Shown here: piece by piece, positions 26,824 to 36,268 of the stretch
Position numbering within the stretch: the first letter of the stretch is position 1
Layout: the number at the start of each line of letters is the position of its first letter
Virus record (IMG/VR): IMGVR_UViG_3300036719_004930
Coordinates: 1 to 59,420 of that record
Reading direction: 5' to 3' (one strand)
Length of the DNA: 59,420 nt
Origin: a virus
Notes under the pieces: model-generated
Told to the model about the DNA's origin: nothing
Databases searched by the model: none
Seen by the model: the letters and a program-made list of their open reading frames with translations, nothing else
Position numbers and translations under genes: made by a program

Positions 26824-27882
26824 ATGAGTAAATCAATCCAAGAGCTCCTCTCGGGTCTCCCAGCTTGGGAAACAGCATTAACTGAGGACGGTTATCTCGA
26901 TAGAGATAATAGAGTAACTATTAGAGAAGCTTTTGCATCACCAGATGCAGCAGCCCTCTTTCCTAAGGTTATCTCACGTACATTGAAAGAAGCAGCAGAG
27001 CCACAATTGTTGGTAACGCCACTGCTTTCGACTGTACGCCTAGGTAAGGGACGCTCCTTGGAGTTCCCAGCAGTTAACGCAATCCAGGCAGCAGAGATCC
27101 CAGAAGGACAAGAATATCCAGAACAAGCTCTCGCTTTTGCGAAGCAAGTAGAAGGTAAAGTATCCAAGAAGGGTGTCAAGTTGGCTTTCACAGAGGAAGT
27201 CATCTCAGATTCACTTTGGGATATCGTTGGCCTGCATGTCCGTGCAGCTGGTCGCGCAATGGCTCGTTTGAAAGAGCAAATTGCGTTGAGCAGATTCAAG
27301 GATGCAGCAAGCATTGTTTTTGACAATGAGCATGCTTCATATGCCGATACAACCGGTCGTGGAATTGATGGCGCAGCCAACAAGACCATTACATGGGATG
27401 ATATTATCGACATGGCAGCTGTTCTTATGGCCGAAAATCATGTTCCAACAGACTTCATCTTGCACCCACTTATGTGGTCAGTGTTCCTTAAGGACGCTAT
27501 CTTCCACACCGGTGGTTCGGCAGCTGCAGTTAACACGAGTTGGGGATACCGTCCAGATTCAGCAGCAGGTGCTCTTAACAACACCGCTCCTATGGGTCTG
27601 AATGTTATCGTTTCTCCTTTCGTTAGCTTCACCGCAAAATCAGGTGGAACGCCAGCAATGTCTGACCTCTTCTTGATCGACCGTAATGAAGTTGGAACAC
27701 TTCTTGTAAAAGACGACATGAGCACCGATCAGTTCGATGATCCTTCACGCGACATCCGTCAAATGAAGATGAAAGAGCGTTATGACATCGTAATGCTTGG
27801 TGACGGTGAGGGTATCACTGTTGCTAAGAACGTTAGACTTGCCCGTAACTACGAAGTACAAGTCACAAACGAGATGGCATAA
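26824..27882 (+). CDS. Major capsid protein
   Basis: 352 residues, starting MSKSIQELLSGLPAWETALT, with a perfect ribosome site (AGGAGG at 26806-26811). Position after the protease, length, an N-terminal helical segment, an E-loop-like SLEFPAVNAIQAAEIPEGQEYP and a C-terminal strand pattern ending NVRLARNYEVQVTNEMA all fit an HK97-fold shell protein. Codon use is distinct: CGT and CGC dominate for Arg. A structured 3' UTR and strong terminator follow. No in-frame CGG. Confidence 0.88.
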   Translation: MSKSIQELLSGLPAWETALTEDGYLDRDNRVTIREAFASPDAAALFPKVISRTLKEAAEPQLLVTPLLSTVRLGKGRSLEFPAVNAIQAAEIPEGQEYPEQALAFAKQVEGKVSKKGVKLAFTEEVISDSLWDIVGLHVRAAGRAMARLKEQIALSRFKDAASIVFDNEHASYADTTGRGIDGAANKTITWDDIIDMAAVLMAENHVPTDFILHPLMWSVFLKDAIFHTGGSAAAVNTSWGYRPDSAAGALNNTAPMGLNVIVSPFVSFTAKSGGTPAMSDLFLIDRNEVGTLLVKDDMSTDQFDDPSRDIRQMKMKERYDIVMLGDGEGITVAKNVRLARNYEVQVTNEMA

Positions 27883-27893
27883 TAAAAACCTTA

Positions 27894-27932
27894 GGATAGA
27901 TATCGTTGTAGTTACGAAAAAACTATCCGTAA
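27894..27932 (+). ncRNA. Predicted H-type pseudoknot in the capsid 3' UTR
   Basis: GATAG (27895-27899) can pair with CTATC (27923-27927). TTACG (27912-27916) can pair with CGTAA (27928-27932), with an A-rich loop between. The order stem1-stem2-stem1'-stem2' is that of an H-type pseudoknot with directly abutting stems. It may protect the capsid mRNA 3' end. Based on pairing by eye only. Confidence 0.35.
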
Positions 27933-27935
27933 TAT

Positions 27936-27951
27936 ACAGTGGCAACACTGT
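27936..27951 (+). other. GNRA-capped hairpin in capsid 3' UTR
   Basis: ACAGTG and CACTGT pair perfectly around a GCAA tetraloop, a stable RNA hairpin between the predicted pseudoknot and the terminator. Confidence 0.5.
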
Positions 27952-27960
27952 GGAAGAGTT

Positions 27961-27992
27961 GGGAGTGGCGTCAAGCCACTCCCTTCTTTTTT
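27961..27992 (+). terminator. Rho-independent terminator after the capsid gene
   Basis: GGGAGTGGC (27961-27969), loop GTCAA and GCCACTCCC (27975-27983) make a perfect 9-bp stem followed by TTCTTTTTTG. It would end the capsid operon transcript. It is the clearest terminator in the window. Confidence 0.9.
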
Positions 27993-28017
27993 GTACTACT
28001 TTTTTTATTATGATACT

Positions 28018-28026
28018 GTTACTATA
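28018..28026 (+). promoter_or_regulatory. Late-promoter-like motif GTTACTATA
   Basis: It starts 37 bases before the ATG/GTG region at 28055, just after the strong terminator, which supports it being a promoter that restarts transcription. Confidence 0.6.
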
Positions 28027-28054
28027 AGAACATGCCTGAAGACGGGAGAATAAA

Positions 28055-28843
28055 GTGGCTTTAAATTTGATACAAAACGCCGCTGTTGGTCTTGGTACTG
28101 TTTCTATTAAATTTGGAAGAACTATAAAGATATCTTCTATTAAAAAAGAAAATATTATTGTTCAAACAACTTCTGCAACACCAACTGTTTTAAATGCACC
28201 GTTTAAAACTATTGATACATTAGCAGATTTTAACTCAATTTCTAGAACATTAAAGCTTCTTTGGAATGTGCAATTAGAGCCTGGCACTGAATACAGTATC
28301 AGATTAATTAATTTCTTTGATGCAGCAAATGAACCAATAGCAGAAGAACAAATAGTGTTTACTACACTTGTTGGTGGCGCTACTCCGAACTCGAATGGAA
28401 CAAATACATTCAATAGCGTTAATGAACCAACGTTAGTAGAGACTTTAATTGAAGATAAATCAATTAGAGTTGATGCATTTAGTTCATATCAGATAATAGC
28501 AAAGAATCCTAATTTTTATATAAAATCCACTGATCCAGTTAATGGAGATTTTTATTTAGATAATGATTATTCTGATGGAAGAATAAAAATAGTTTTTAGC
28601 GAGAGACCAGCTTCAAACTTTCTAAACAATACTTATTTTAAGGTACAAAAGAAAAAAGTGCAAAGACAACCATCAAGGTGGGAGAATGTATCGACACAAG
28701 TACTTATGCATTCTTGGAAGCCTGAAGTATACTTAGACTTTCCATCTCAAGATGTTACGCCTTCTTTCTTTGTTTCTGGTAAAGAATACTTCGAAACTGG
28801 ATATAAATATAGAATTATAATATCTAAAGAAATTGGCGTTTAA
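28055..28843 (+). CDS. Ig-like beta-sandwich structural protein
   Basis: A 262-residue protein that appears to start at GTG 28055 (ribosome site GGGAG at 28044-28048). The pattern YSIRLINFFDAANEPIAEEQIVFTT resembles bacterial Ig-like (Big_5/SbsA) domains. It opens the fibre operon and ends one base before the next start. Structural role inferred from context. Confidence 0.6.
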   Translation: MALNLIQNAAVGLGTVSIKFGRTIKISSIKKENIIVQTTSATPTVLNAPFKTIDTLADFNSISRTLKLLWNVQLEPGTEYSIRLINFFDAANEPIAEEQIVFTTLVGGATPNSNGTNTFNSVNEPTLVETLIEDKSIRVDAFSSYQIIAKNPNFYIKSTDPVNGDFYLDNDYSDGRIKIVFSERPASNFLNNTYFKVQKKKVQRQPSRWENVSTQVLMHSWKPEVYLDFPSQDVTPSFFVSGKEYFETGYKYRIIISKEIGV

Positions 28844-29257
28844 ATGGCTAATTTTATTTATGGAAAAGCTAAACAGGCTTTGTTTAATGGGCAAATTAAC
28901 TTTTCAGCAAATAATTATAAACTTCTTTTTATTAAAAGCTCTTTATATACTCCTTCTCAAAATTCTGATGAGTTCGTTTCTAATATTAATGTCAGTGCTA
29001 TAGCCTATAGGACTGGTAATATTTCTAATATAACAAACACGCTTGGGGTAATAGATGCTGCAGATATCACCGTAGATTCTTATTCTAGTGGTCCATTTGA
29101 AGCTGTGGTTTTGTACCAAGTAGGCTCAACAGATTCATCCTCTAGATTAGTTTTTTACATAGATACAGGAATTGGTCTGCCATATACACTCACTAATGAA
29201 CAAGTACCAATTACTATAAATTGGAGCAACACTTTAACTAAAATAATGTCTTTATAG
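28844..29257 (+). CDS. Small virion structural protein
   Basis: A 137-residue beta-rich protein starting MANFIYGKAKQALFNGQIN, with YKLLFIKSSLYTPSQNSDEF and a C-terminal PITINWSNTLTKIMSL. This is a widespread short phage protein type found beside fibre genes; I know no established function. It starts directly after the previous stop. Confidence 0.6.
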   Translation: MANFIYGKAKQALFNGQINFSANNYKLLFIKSSLYTPSQNSDEFVSNINVSAIAYRTGNISNITNTLGVIDAADITVDSYSSGPFEAVVLYQVGSTDSSSRLVFYIDTGIGLPYTLTNEQVPITINWSNTLTKIMSL

Positions 29258-29266
29258 GAGATATAC

Positions 29267-29605
29267 GTGCCGATACAATACCCAGCATCTTTAGACAATT
29301 TCACGAACCCAAGCTCTACTGATATGTTGAACTCTGTCACCGTACCTCATCATACTCAGCATTCTAATCTAAACGATGCAGTAGAAGCAATAGAAGCAGA
29401 ACTAGGAGTTAATCCTAGTAGTACTTTTTCTACAGTTGGCGCAAGGATTTTCGAAGCAGAAAGACAAATCGCCGAACAATCGGTACTAAATGGTCTCACC
29501 GATGTTACTATAAGCTCAGTTGCTAGTGGTCAAGTTTTGCGCTATAACGGCTCGCAGTGGATCAATTATGCAGAAAGCAATCTAGTCGATGGAGGAAATT
29601 TTTAA
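29267..29605 (+). CDS. Short fibre or hinge protein
   Basis: 112 residues from GTG 29267 (ribosome site AGGAGAT). It has VTVPHHTQHSNLNDAVEAIEAELGVNP, a coiled-coil motif common at the N-terminus of tail fibres, and ends with a QVLRYNGSQWINYAESN segment typical of fibre proteins. Probably an attachment protein or linker for the fibres downstream. Confidence 0.6.
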   Translation: MPIQYPASLDNFTNPSSTDMLNSVTVPHHTQHSNLNDAVEAIEAELGVNPSSTFSTVGARIFEAERQIAEQSVLNGLTDVTISSVASGQVLRYNGSQWINYAESNLVDGGNF

Positions 29606-31069
29606 ATGGCTAACATTCTAAGAATTAGAAGAAGATCGGGATCTGGTGCCGCAGGTGCGCCGGATAGTCTGGAAAATGCAGAGTTAGCTTTTAATGAAGC
29701 CGACAATACTCTTTATTACGGTAAAGGGACTAGCGGTGCCGGTGGTACAGCAACTAACGTAATTGCTATTGGAGGATACGGTTCTTATGCCACACTTGGA
29801 ACTTCGCAAACAATAACTGGAGATAAAACTTTTTCTGGAGCTGTAATAGTCCCAACTCCAAGCGCAAATACACACGCAACTACTAAAACATATGTAGATA
29901 ATTTAATTAGCAACTCAATTATAAATGCGTCGTTTACTGTTGCTGCAGATAGTGGATCTAGCCAAACAATTAACACAAGCAACACTCTTACTATATCTGG
30001 TGGAGTAGGTTTAACAAGCGTTGCTTCTATTACAGATACGGTAACTCTTAATTTAGATAACACTACAGTAACAGCAGGATCATATGGGTCAACAACAAAG
30101 ATACCTACATTTACAGTAGACGCACAAGGTCGTTTAACCGCTGCGTCTGAAGCAAATGTTGCAACTGTTCTTTCTATAGCAGGTGGAACTGGAACTGATA
30201 CAGTAGATCTTTTAAGTGATACTTTGACATTTACTGGCGGTACTGGTGTAGCTACATCTGTATCAAACAACGCAGTAACAATATCAATAGGTCAAACTGT
30301 AGCAACAACTAGTGGCGTAACTTTTGCTACTGTTACTACAACCGGAGATACATCAGTTGGTGGAAATCTTACAGTATCTGGAAACCTAACAGTAGATGGA
30401 TCATTAACATCAATAAATTCAACAACTCTTACTGTAGATGATAAAAATATTGAACTGGCAAGCACCGCTTCGCCAAGTGACGTTACTGCAGATGGTGCAG
30501 GAATCACAGTAAAAGGAAGTACAGACAAGACTTTTAATTGGGTAGATGCAACTGACGCCTGGACTTCTTCTGAAAATTTAAATATAGCTACAGGAAAAGT
30601 ATTCCAAGTTAATGGAGTAACCGTTCTTTCGGCAACAGGCTTGGGAAGTTCCGTGGTATCTTCTTCGCTTACAAGCGTTGGAACAATCGTTACAGGAGTA
30701 TGGAATGGTTCTACAATAGCAATAGCTAACGGTGGAACTGGTTCAACAACTGCTTCAGATGCACGCACGGCTCTTGGATTAGCTATAGGAACAGATGTTC
30801 AGGCTTACGACGCAGAGTTGGCAGCATTAGCTGGTCTTACGTCAGCTGCAGATAAGCTTCCTTACTTTACTGGTTCTGGCACCGCTTCATTGGCTACGCT
30901 TACTACATTTGGAAGAAGCTTGATAGATGATGCAGACGCAGCAACAAGCCGTACAACATTAGGCCTTGGCACAATAGCAGTGCAAAATGCAAACAATGTG
31001 ACTATAACTGGAGGCGCTGTTTCCAATATCACTATTGATAATGTTACTATCGACGGTGGAACATTCTAA
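29606..31069 (+). CDS. Tail fibre protein
   Basis: 487 residues. The N-terminus (MANILRIRRRSGSGAAGAPD, then LENAELAFNEADNTLYYGKG) is the conserved start of many phage fibres; a long Thr/Ser/Gly beta-repeat region follows. The C-terminus is Val/Thr-rich with NVTITGGAVSNITIDNVTIDGG. Likely a trimeric beta-helical fibre binding the host surface. No in-frame CGG. Confidence 0.7.
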   Translation: MANILRIRRRSGSGAAGAPDSLENAELAFNEADNTLYYGKGTSGAGGTATNVIAIGGYGSYATLGTSQTITGDKTFSGAVIVPTPSANTHATTKTYVDNLISNSIINASFTVAADSGSSQTINTSNTLTISGGVGLTSVASITDTVTLNLDNTTVTAGSYGSTTKIPTFTVDAQGRLTAASEANVATVLSIAGGTGTDTVDLLSDTLTFTGGTGVATSVSNNAVTISIGQTVATTSGVTFATVTTTGDTSVGGNLTVSGNLTVDGSLTSINSTTLTVDDKNIELASTASPSDVTADGAGITVKGSTDKTFNWVDATDAWTSSENLNIATGKVFQVNGVTVLSATGLGSSVVSSSLTSVGTIVTGVWNGSTIAIANGGTGSTTASDARTALGLAIGTDVQAYDAELAALAGLTSAADKLPYFTGSGTASLATLTTFGRSLIDDADAATSRTTLGLGTIAVQNANNVTITGGAVSNITIDNVTIDGGTF

Positions 31070-31091
31070 ATAAATCTTGAAAGAGGACTAA

Positions 31092-34000
31092 ATGACTACA
31101 CCTTCAATAACGCAAGGCCAATTTGCCATTGATCCAAGCACTGGAGTTTTATATTATAAAAACGCAGTAGGCACATTAGTACAATCATCACTGTCTTGGC
31201 AGCATGTGAGCAACACTGCTATATCTACAGATGATAGTATTACAGTTTCTGGAAGTATGGTTATTGCCGGCAACTTGACGGTCAATGGCACAACAGTTAC
31301 ATTAAATACAGAAACTACAGTCATAGAAGACAATATAATTCTATTGAATTCTGGAGTTACAACAAGTCCTACATTGAATGCAGGCATTGAAGTCGAACGC
31401 GGAACTTCCGCTAATGTTTCTATTATTTGGGATGAAAGTAACGATAGATGGACTTTCACCAATGATGGAACAACTTATCATAACTTCTTATTAACAACTG
31501 CAAACATTACAGGAACCTCTGCTGCATGGGCTACTGCAAGGACTATAACATTAGCTGGAGATTTATCAGGTAGCGTTTCATTAGATGGAACTTCTAACGT
31601 AACTTTGTCGGCTACACTCCAAGCAGCAGCAGTCGCCAATAAAGCTAACATAGCTTCTCCAACATTTACCGGAACAGTTACGATTCCTGCTGGAGCAGTT
31701 ATCTCTGGCTATGCAACACTGGCGAACCCAACCTTTACTGGAACAGTTGCAGGTGTGACAAAAGCTATGGTTGGTCTAGGAGACGTCGACAATACATCAG
31801 ATGCTGGGAAGCCAGTTTCTACAGCACAACAAACTGCTCTTAACCTTAAATCTAATATAGCATCTCCAACATTTACTGGAACCGTGACTATCCCTGCTGG
31901 AGCAGTTATCTCTGGTTATGCGACACTAGCTAACCCAACCTTCACTGGAACAGTTGCTGGCATTACAAAATCTATGGTTGGCCTAGGCGACGTTGACAAT
32001 ACAACGGATGCAGCCAAGCCAGTTTCTACAGCTCAACAAACAGCTCTTGACCTTAAATCCAATATAGCTTCTCCAACATTCACTGGTACTGTAACTATTC
32101 CTGCTGGAGCATCTATTTCTGGTTTTGCTACATTAGCAAGTCCAGCGCTAACGGGTGTACCAACTGCACCTACTGCAGCCGCAAATACTAATACTACGCA
32201 AATAGCAACTACGGCTTTTGTGCAGGCTGAATTAACTGAGCTTTTGGGCGGAGCAGGAACTGCTTTTGATACACTCAAAGAGCTAGAAGATTTACTCACC
32301 AGCGGTGGATCAACGGTAACTAGTTTAATTACTGAAGTTAACACAAAAGCGCCAAAAGGCAGTCCAACATTTACTGGTACCGTAACTATACCTACTCTTT
32401 TAGTTGACGGGATAGAAGTCGATACAACAGGGGCAACTGTTGGTCAAGTTCTAAAATATGATGGTACTAAGTTTATTCCATCACAAGATAACGTTGCTAG
32501 CGCTGGGGCATTAACTCTATCAGATCTTTCAAACGTATTAATTACAAGCGTTCAAGATGGTTCTGTTCTTTCTTATAGCAGTGCTAGTTCAAAATGGGTA
32601 AACGCTCCATTGAGCTTAGGCTTAGATGGACTGTCTGACGTTTCCGTTACTTCAGTTGCTAATAAAGAAGTTATCATTTATGATGCTGGCAGCAGTGTAT
32701 TTAGAAACGCAAGAATAGGCATATCAGATATAGTAAGTTTTAATATAACAAGTCTTGCCAATAATGATCACTTGAGATGGGATTCAGCTTCAGACAAATG
32801 GGTTAATATACCAGTAGACGGTATGATGACATTTAACCAACTTAGCGATGTGACTACAACAAGCGTAGCAAGTGATCAATTCGTAAAATGGAATGGCACT
32901 GCTTGGGTCAACTCTACAGTTTCACCAGTTATTACCCTTGGTGGAGATTTAACTGGTTCGGTCACCTTAACTGATCTTGGTAGCGCAACACTGACTGCAA
33001 CTATAGCTGCAAACTCGGTTAGCTTGGGTACCGATACAACAGGCGATTATGTAGCAACAATCACTGGTGGCACTGGAGTTACATCAACAGCCTCTACTTC
33101 AGGAGAAGGCACAACTCATACTCTTTCTATTGGACAAGAAGTTGGAACAAACGCAAATGTTAGCTTTAATAATATTAGCGCTGCAGGCGATATATTCTTG
33201 GGATCAAATGCAGCCACATTTGCTGGGACTCTTACTAATCCAACTTTAGTAGTTCAAGCCAATCATACTGATTATTCTCAGATAGCTTTTAGAAATACCG
33301 GCACAAGCCCAGATTCTTCTACTGACATCATAGCTTATTGCGACACTGGTACAGATGCAAGCGGTTGGATAGATATGGGAGTAACATCTAGTAACTTCTC
33401 CGACCCAGCATTCACTATTACTGGAGCCCATGATGGCTACATATTCTATGAAGCCAAAGCCAATACAACAGGTAGTGGTAATTTAGTTTTTGCAACTGGA
33501 GCAAATGGAACCCATAACCATATAGTATTTGCTGCTGGTGGATTGTCCTCGGACAACACCCAAATGACAATATTCCCAGATGTTAATGTTCATATAGAAA
33601 TACCAACTCCTTCAACAAGTCCATCAACTGGAGCACTTACTGTTGTTGGTGGAGTTGGTATCCAAGGAAACTTAAACATTGCAGGAAACGTTAACATACA
33701 AGGAACAATAGCCTTTGGTGGTGGTGGTACAACCGTAGAAACCGCAAACCTTTCAGTAACTGATCCTTTTATTTTCTTAGCAAATGCAAATACTAGCGAC
33801 ATACTCGACTCTGGTTTTGTCACAGCATATAAAAATAGCGATGCTACACCAAGCACTAGGTACTCTGGTATAGTCAGAGACGCATCAGACGGCGTCTTTA
33901 AAATATTTACATCAGCAACAACAAAGCCATCTTCAACAGTAAACTTCTCTGAAGCAGGATTAGCCTACGCTTCGCTAAAGGCAAATAACGTAACTGCTGA

Positions 34001-34496
34001 GTCTTTAGTTTCAAATAGCGGAATAACACTCGCTGCAGGCAATTCTATTACAATTGGTTCAACACAAGTTTTAACCGCAAATACCTACGTTGGTCAAGCA
34101 GCTTCCGTTGTTAACGGAGTTTATACTACCGATACGGCTACGGTAACTCCTACCATGTTAGCAACTGGCCCAGCTAGATCTGGATTTAGGTCAGAGATTA
34201 ATGCTCAAACAGGAACTTCATATACTTTAGTCCTTGAGGACCTAGCTAAACTGATTACCATGGATAATAGCAGCCCTATGACATTAACAGTGCCAGAAAA
34301 TGCATCTGTTGCCTTTGCTGTAGGTGACAAGATTGACATTCTTAGAAAGGGGGCAGGTACTTTAACTATTGCAGGTACTGGGTCTGCTTCCGTCAATGCA
34401 ACTCCAGGTTTGAAGTTGCGCGCACAGTGGTCATCTGCTACACTTGTCAAGTTAGCAACAAATACTTGGGTTTTAATAGGAGACTTGGCAGCATAA
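31092..34496 (+). CDS. Giant tail fibre with 69-residue repeats
   Basis: 1134 residues. It is a paralogue of the fibre at 38548: both end GLKLRAQWSS-x-TLVK then GDLAA. The middle carries tandem 69-residue units (IASPTFTGTVTIPAGA, then GYATLANPTFTGTV and PVSTAQQTAL). The N-terminus has GQFAIDPSTGVLYYKNAVG. A short FPP-repeat gene follows directly. It is probably a long fibre whose tip region decides host range. Confidence 0.75.
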   Translation: MTTPSITQGQFAIDPSTGVLYYKNAVGTLVQSSLSWQHVSNTAISTDDSITVSGSMVIAGNLTVNGTTVTLNTETTVIEDNIILLNSGVTTSPTLNAGIEVERGTSANVSIIWDESNDRWTFTNDGTTYHNFLLTTANITGTSAAWATARTITLAGDLSGSVSLDGTSNVTLSATLQAAAVANKANIASPTFTGTVTIPAGAVISGYATLANPTFTGTVAGVTKAMVGLGDVDNTSDAGKPVSTAQQTALNLKSNIASPTFTGTVTIPAGAVISGYATLANPTFTGTVAGITKSMVGLGDVDNTTDAAKPVSTAQQTALDLKSNIASPTFTGTVTIPAGASISGFATLASPALTGVPTAPTAAANTNTTQIATTAFVQAELTELLGGAGTAFDTLKELEDLLTSGGSTVTSLITEVNTKAPKGSPTFTGTVTIPTLLVDGIEVDTTGATVGQVLKYDGTKFIPSQDNVASAGALTLSDLSNVLITSVQDGSVLSYSSASSKWVNAPLSLGLDGLSDVSVTSVANKEVIIYDAGSSVFRNARIGISDIVSFNITSLANNDHLRWDSASDKWVNIPVDGMMTFNQLSDVTTTSVASDQFVKWNGTAWVNSTVSPVITLGGDLTGSVTLTDLGSATLTATIAANSVSLGTDTTGDYVATITGGTGVTSTASTSGEGTTHTLSIGQEVGTNANVSFNNISAAGDIFLGSNAATFAGTLTNPTLVVQANHTDYSQIAFRNTGTSPDSSTDIIAYCDTGTDASGWIDMGVTSSNFSDPAFTITGAHDGYIFYEAKANTTGSGNLVFATGANGTHNHIVFAAGGLSSDNTQMTIFPDVNVHIEIPTPSTSPSTGALTVVGGVGIQGNLNIAGNVNIQGTIAFGGGGTTVETANLSVTDPFIFLANANTSDILDSGFVTAYKNSDATPSTRYSGIVRDASDGVFKIFTSATTKPSSTVNFSEAGLAYASLKANNVTAESLVSNSGITLAAGNSITIGSTQVLTANTYVGQAASVVNGVYTTDTATVTPTMLATGPARSGFRSEINAQTGTSYTLVLEDLAKLITMDNSSPMTLTVPENASVAFAVGDKIDILRKGAGTLTIAGTGSASVNATPGLKLRAQWSSATLVKLATNTWVLIGDLAA
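31647..32130 (+). repeat. 207-bp tandem repeats in fibre gene
   Basis: Units begin at 31647, 31854 and 32061 (the last partial), each 207 bp or 69 codons. The repeated segment starts with IASPTFTGTVTIPAGA. Synonymous differences exceed amino-acid differences, suggesting selection for the protein repeat. A degenerate relative lies in the second fibre around 39960-41130. Confidence 0.8.
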
Positions 34497-34497
34497 T

Positions 34498-34921
34498 ATG
34501 GCAACAGGTGACAAATCAGGAACAAGGAAAAAAGCAGTCCCGACCGTAACTGGCCGGAAAAGACAGCGCTGCTAACACAGCGATCACAACGGCTGGTTTT
34601 CGCGTTGGTACAATAACTAATGTTTCTACTGACGTAGAAGGCCAACTTGGTGACGTAACTGCCCAAACTCCAATAGCAGGTGCTTTGACACCGATGGACA
34701 CTAATATAGATTACACTAGAAAGAGCCCATTTTTCCCACCGTATTTTCCTCCTTACTTCCCACCGTATTTCCCGCCATACTTCCCACCTTTCTTCCCACC
34801 GTTTTTCCCACCTTTCTTTCCTCCATTCTTCCCACCGTTTTTCCCACCGTTCTTCCCTCCGTTCTTCCCACCGTTCTTCCCACCGTTCTTCCCACCGTTC
34901 TTCCCACCATTCTTTAAGTAA
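34498..34921 (+). CDS. FPPY/FPPF-repeat protein A, +1 recoded
   Basis: Starts one base after the fibre stop. Nineteen codons end VPTVTG, then CGG at 34555. Unshifted, it stops six codons later; with +1 at CGGA it continues GKDSAANTAITTAGFRVG to 34921, 140 residues in all. The last 60 residues are 15 tandem tetrapeptides: 4 FPPY then 11 FPPF, ending FK. The paralogue at 41603 has the same layout and the same recoding site. Hydrophobic, Pro-rich tails this regular are very unusual; it may cap or bind the fibre tip. Function unknown. Confidence 0.8.
34555..34558 (+). other. CGGA +1 recoding site
   Basis: GGC CGG AAA is read GGC [CGGA] AAA. The paralogous gene has GGA CGG AAA at the same position (41663), so the site has been kept through gene duplication and divergence. 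Confidence 0.92.
34733..34912 (+). repeat. Fifteen 12-bp tandem repeats coding FPPY/FPPF
   Basis: Tandem 12-base units such as TTCCCACCGTTC, fifteen copies, coding FPPY (4) and then FPPF (11). As 12 is a multiple of 3, slippage would change length without breaking the frame. Confidence 0.9.
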
Positions 34922-34936
34922 AGGAAAAACCATATT

Positions 34937-36242
34937 ATGGTTAATATCTTAAAGGTAAAAAGATCTGGACAGGTAGCCCAAACACCATCTTCTTTGGAGG
35001 ATGGTGAATTAGCAATAAATTACGCTGATGGTAAACTATTTTATAAGAATTCCTCAAACTCCATAGTACGGAGCAGCGTTAATATCTTCGATTGTTGGTA
35101 CAGCAAGTCAGATCACTGTTAGTTCTACAAGCGGAGCATATACCCTATCGCTTCCGTCAACAATAAATGTTTCGCAAGTGCAGGCAAGCACACTTTTAGT
35201 TGACTCAATAGAGATAGACCCTTCTGGGGCATCTACAAACCAAGTACTTAAGTTTAACGGAACAAAATTTATACCCGGCGTAATATCTATTTACGAAAAT
35301 ACCGGAGGATCCTATACAGAAGTATTTGGTGATAGTATAAATAGCTCATTTTTAATTACTCATAATTTGGGTACAAGAGAAGTTTTAGTTATTGTACAAA
35401 ATGTAAATAATTACGAAAACGTTATAGTAAACTGGAACGCAACTACATTAAATGCAATAACTTTAGACTTTTCTCAAGTAGTAGACCTTAACTCAAAAAA
35501 AGTCATAGTCCTTTCAGCTGGTACAGGGTTTAAACATACTCAAATTATAGGCGATGGTACCTCTACAGAAATCCCTGTAAGCCATCTATTAGGCTCACAG
35601 GAAGCTTATGCGGTAGTTAGGAGTACAACTGCCCCATACGAAATTATAGAATGCAGGTTTGAGCCTAGGTCAAAGAAGCATGGTGTTTTATTCTTCTCGT
35701 CTCCTCCAGCAGTGGATTCTTTATCAGTTTCAGTTTTTGTGCCTTTGCAAGGCTTTGCATATTCTGTTAATGTTGGAAACAACGTATCAAATTCTTTTAA
35801 TATTACTCATAATTTAAATACAAAAAATATAAATATAGTATGTAGAGATACAGAATATCCTTACGCTTATTCTGAAATACAATGGGAAGCGAATTCGGAC
35901 AACAGTGCTGTAGTAAGGTTTTCCGCCGCTCCAGGAGTTTTATCTAAAAGAATAACAGTATTTAGCTCAATAGGTTCAAAGTATGACCTTGGTAATTTAT
36001 CTGAATTAAATGATATTACCTTAACCAGCGTACAAAATAGCGAAACATTAATCTATAATGGGTCCTTTTGGGCGAACAGGCAGAGAATAAGTACCGTTAT
36101 ACCATCGAGCATTTATGGCCAAGCAGGAGATAAAAAAGGAGACATATCCATTGATGCGAACCACCTGTACGTATGCTATAGTGATTATGTAAATAACAGC
36201 ACTCGTGTGTGGAGAAGGGTACAACTAGATTCTTCTTGGTAG
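34937..36242 (+). CDS. Fibre/adhesin protein, +1 recoded
   Basis: About 434 residues. The N-terminus MVNILKVKRSGQVAQTPSSL with LEDGELAINYADGKLFYKN is the fibre anchor type. CGG at 35069 (GTA CGG AGC) is followed by a stop 17 codons on if unshifted. With +1 at CGGA it continues GAALISSIVGTASQITVSST to a stop at 36242. The rest has repeated beta domains (FNITHNLNTKNINIVCRD) resembling phage receptor-binding or carbohydrate-binding modules. It precedes a WS/DGAT-like acyltransferase. Confidence 0.8.
35069..35072 (+). other. CGGA +1 recoding site
   Basis: GTA CGG AGC is read GTA [CGGA] GCA, joining KNSSNSIV to GAALISSIVG in one fibre protein. Confidence 0.85.
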
Positions 36243-36268
36243 TTGCTGTTCTGTTCTAAGGGTTGCGT

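Noticed and set aside
34716-34910. Antisense frames of the FPP repeats (also 34205-34933, 41802-42092 minus strand)
   Set aside because: These Gly/Arg/Trp/Glu-rich frames are mirror readings of a coding tandem repeat on the plus strand. They lack ribosome sites.
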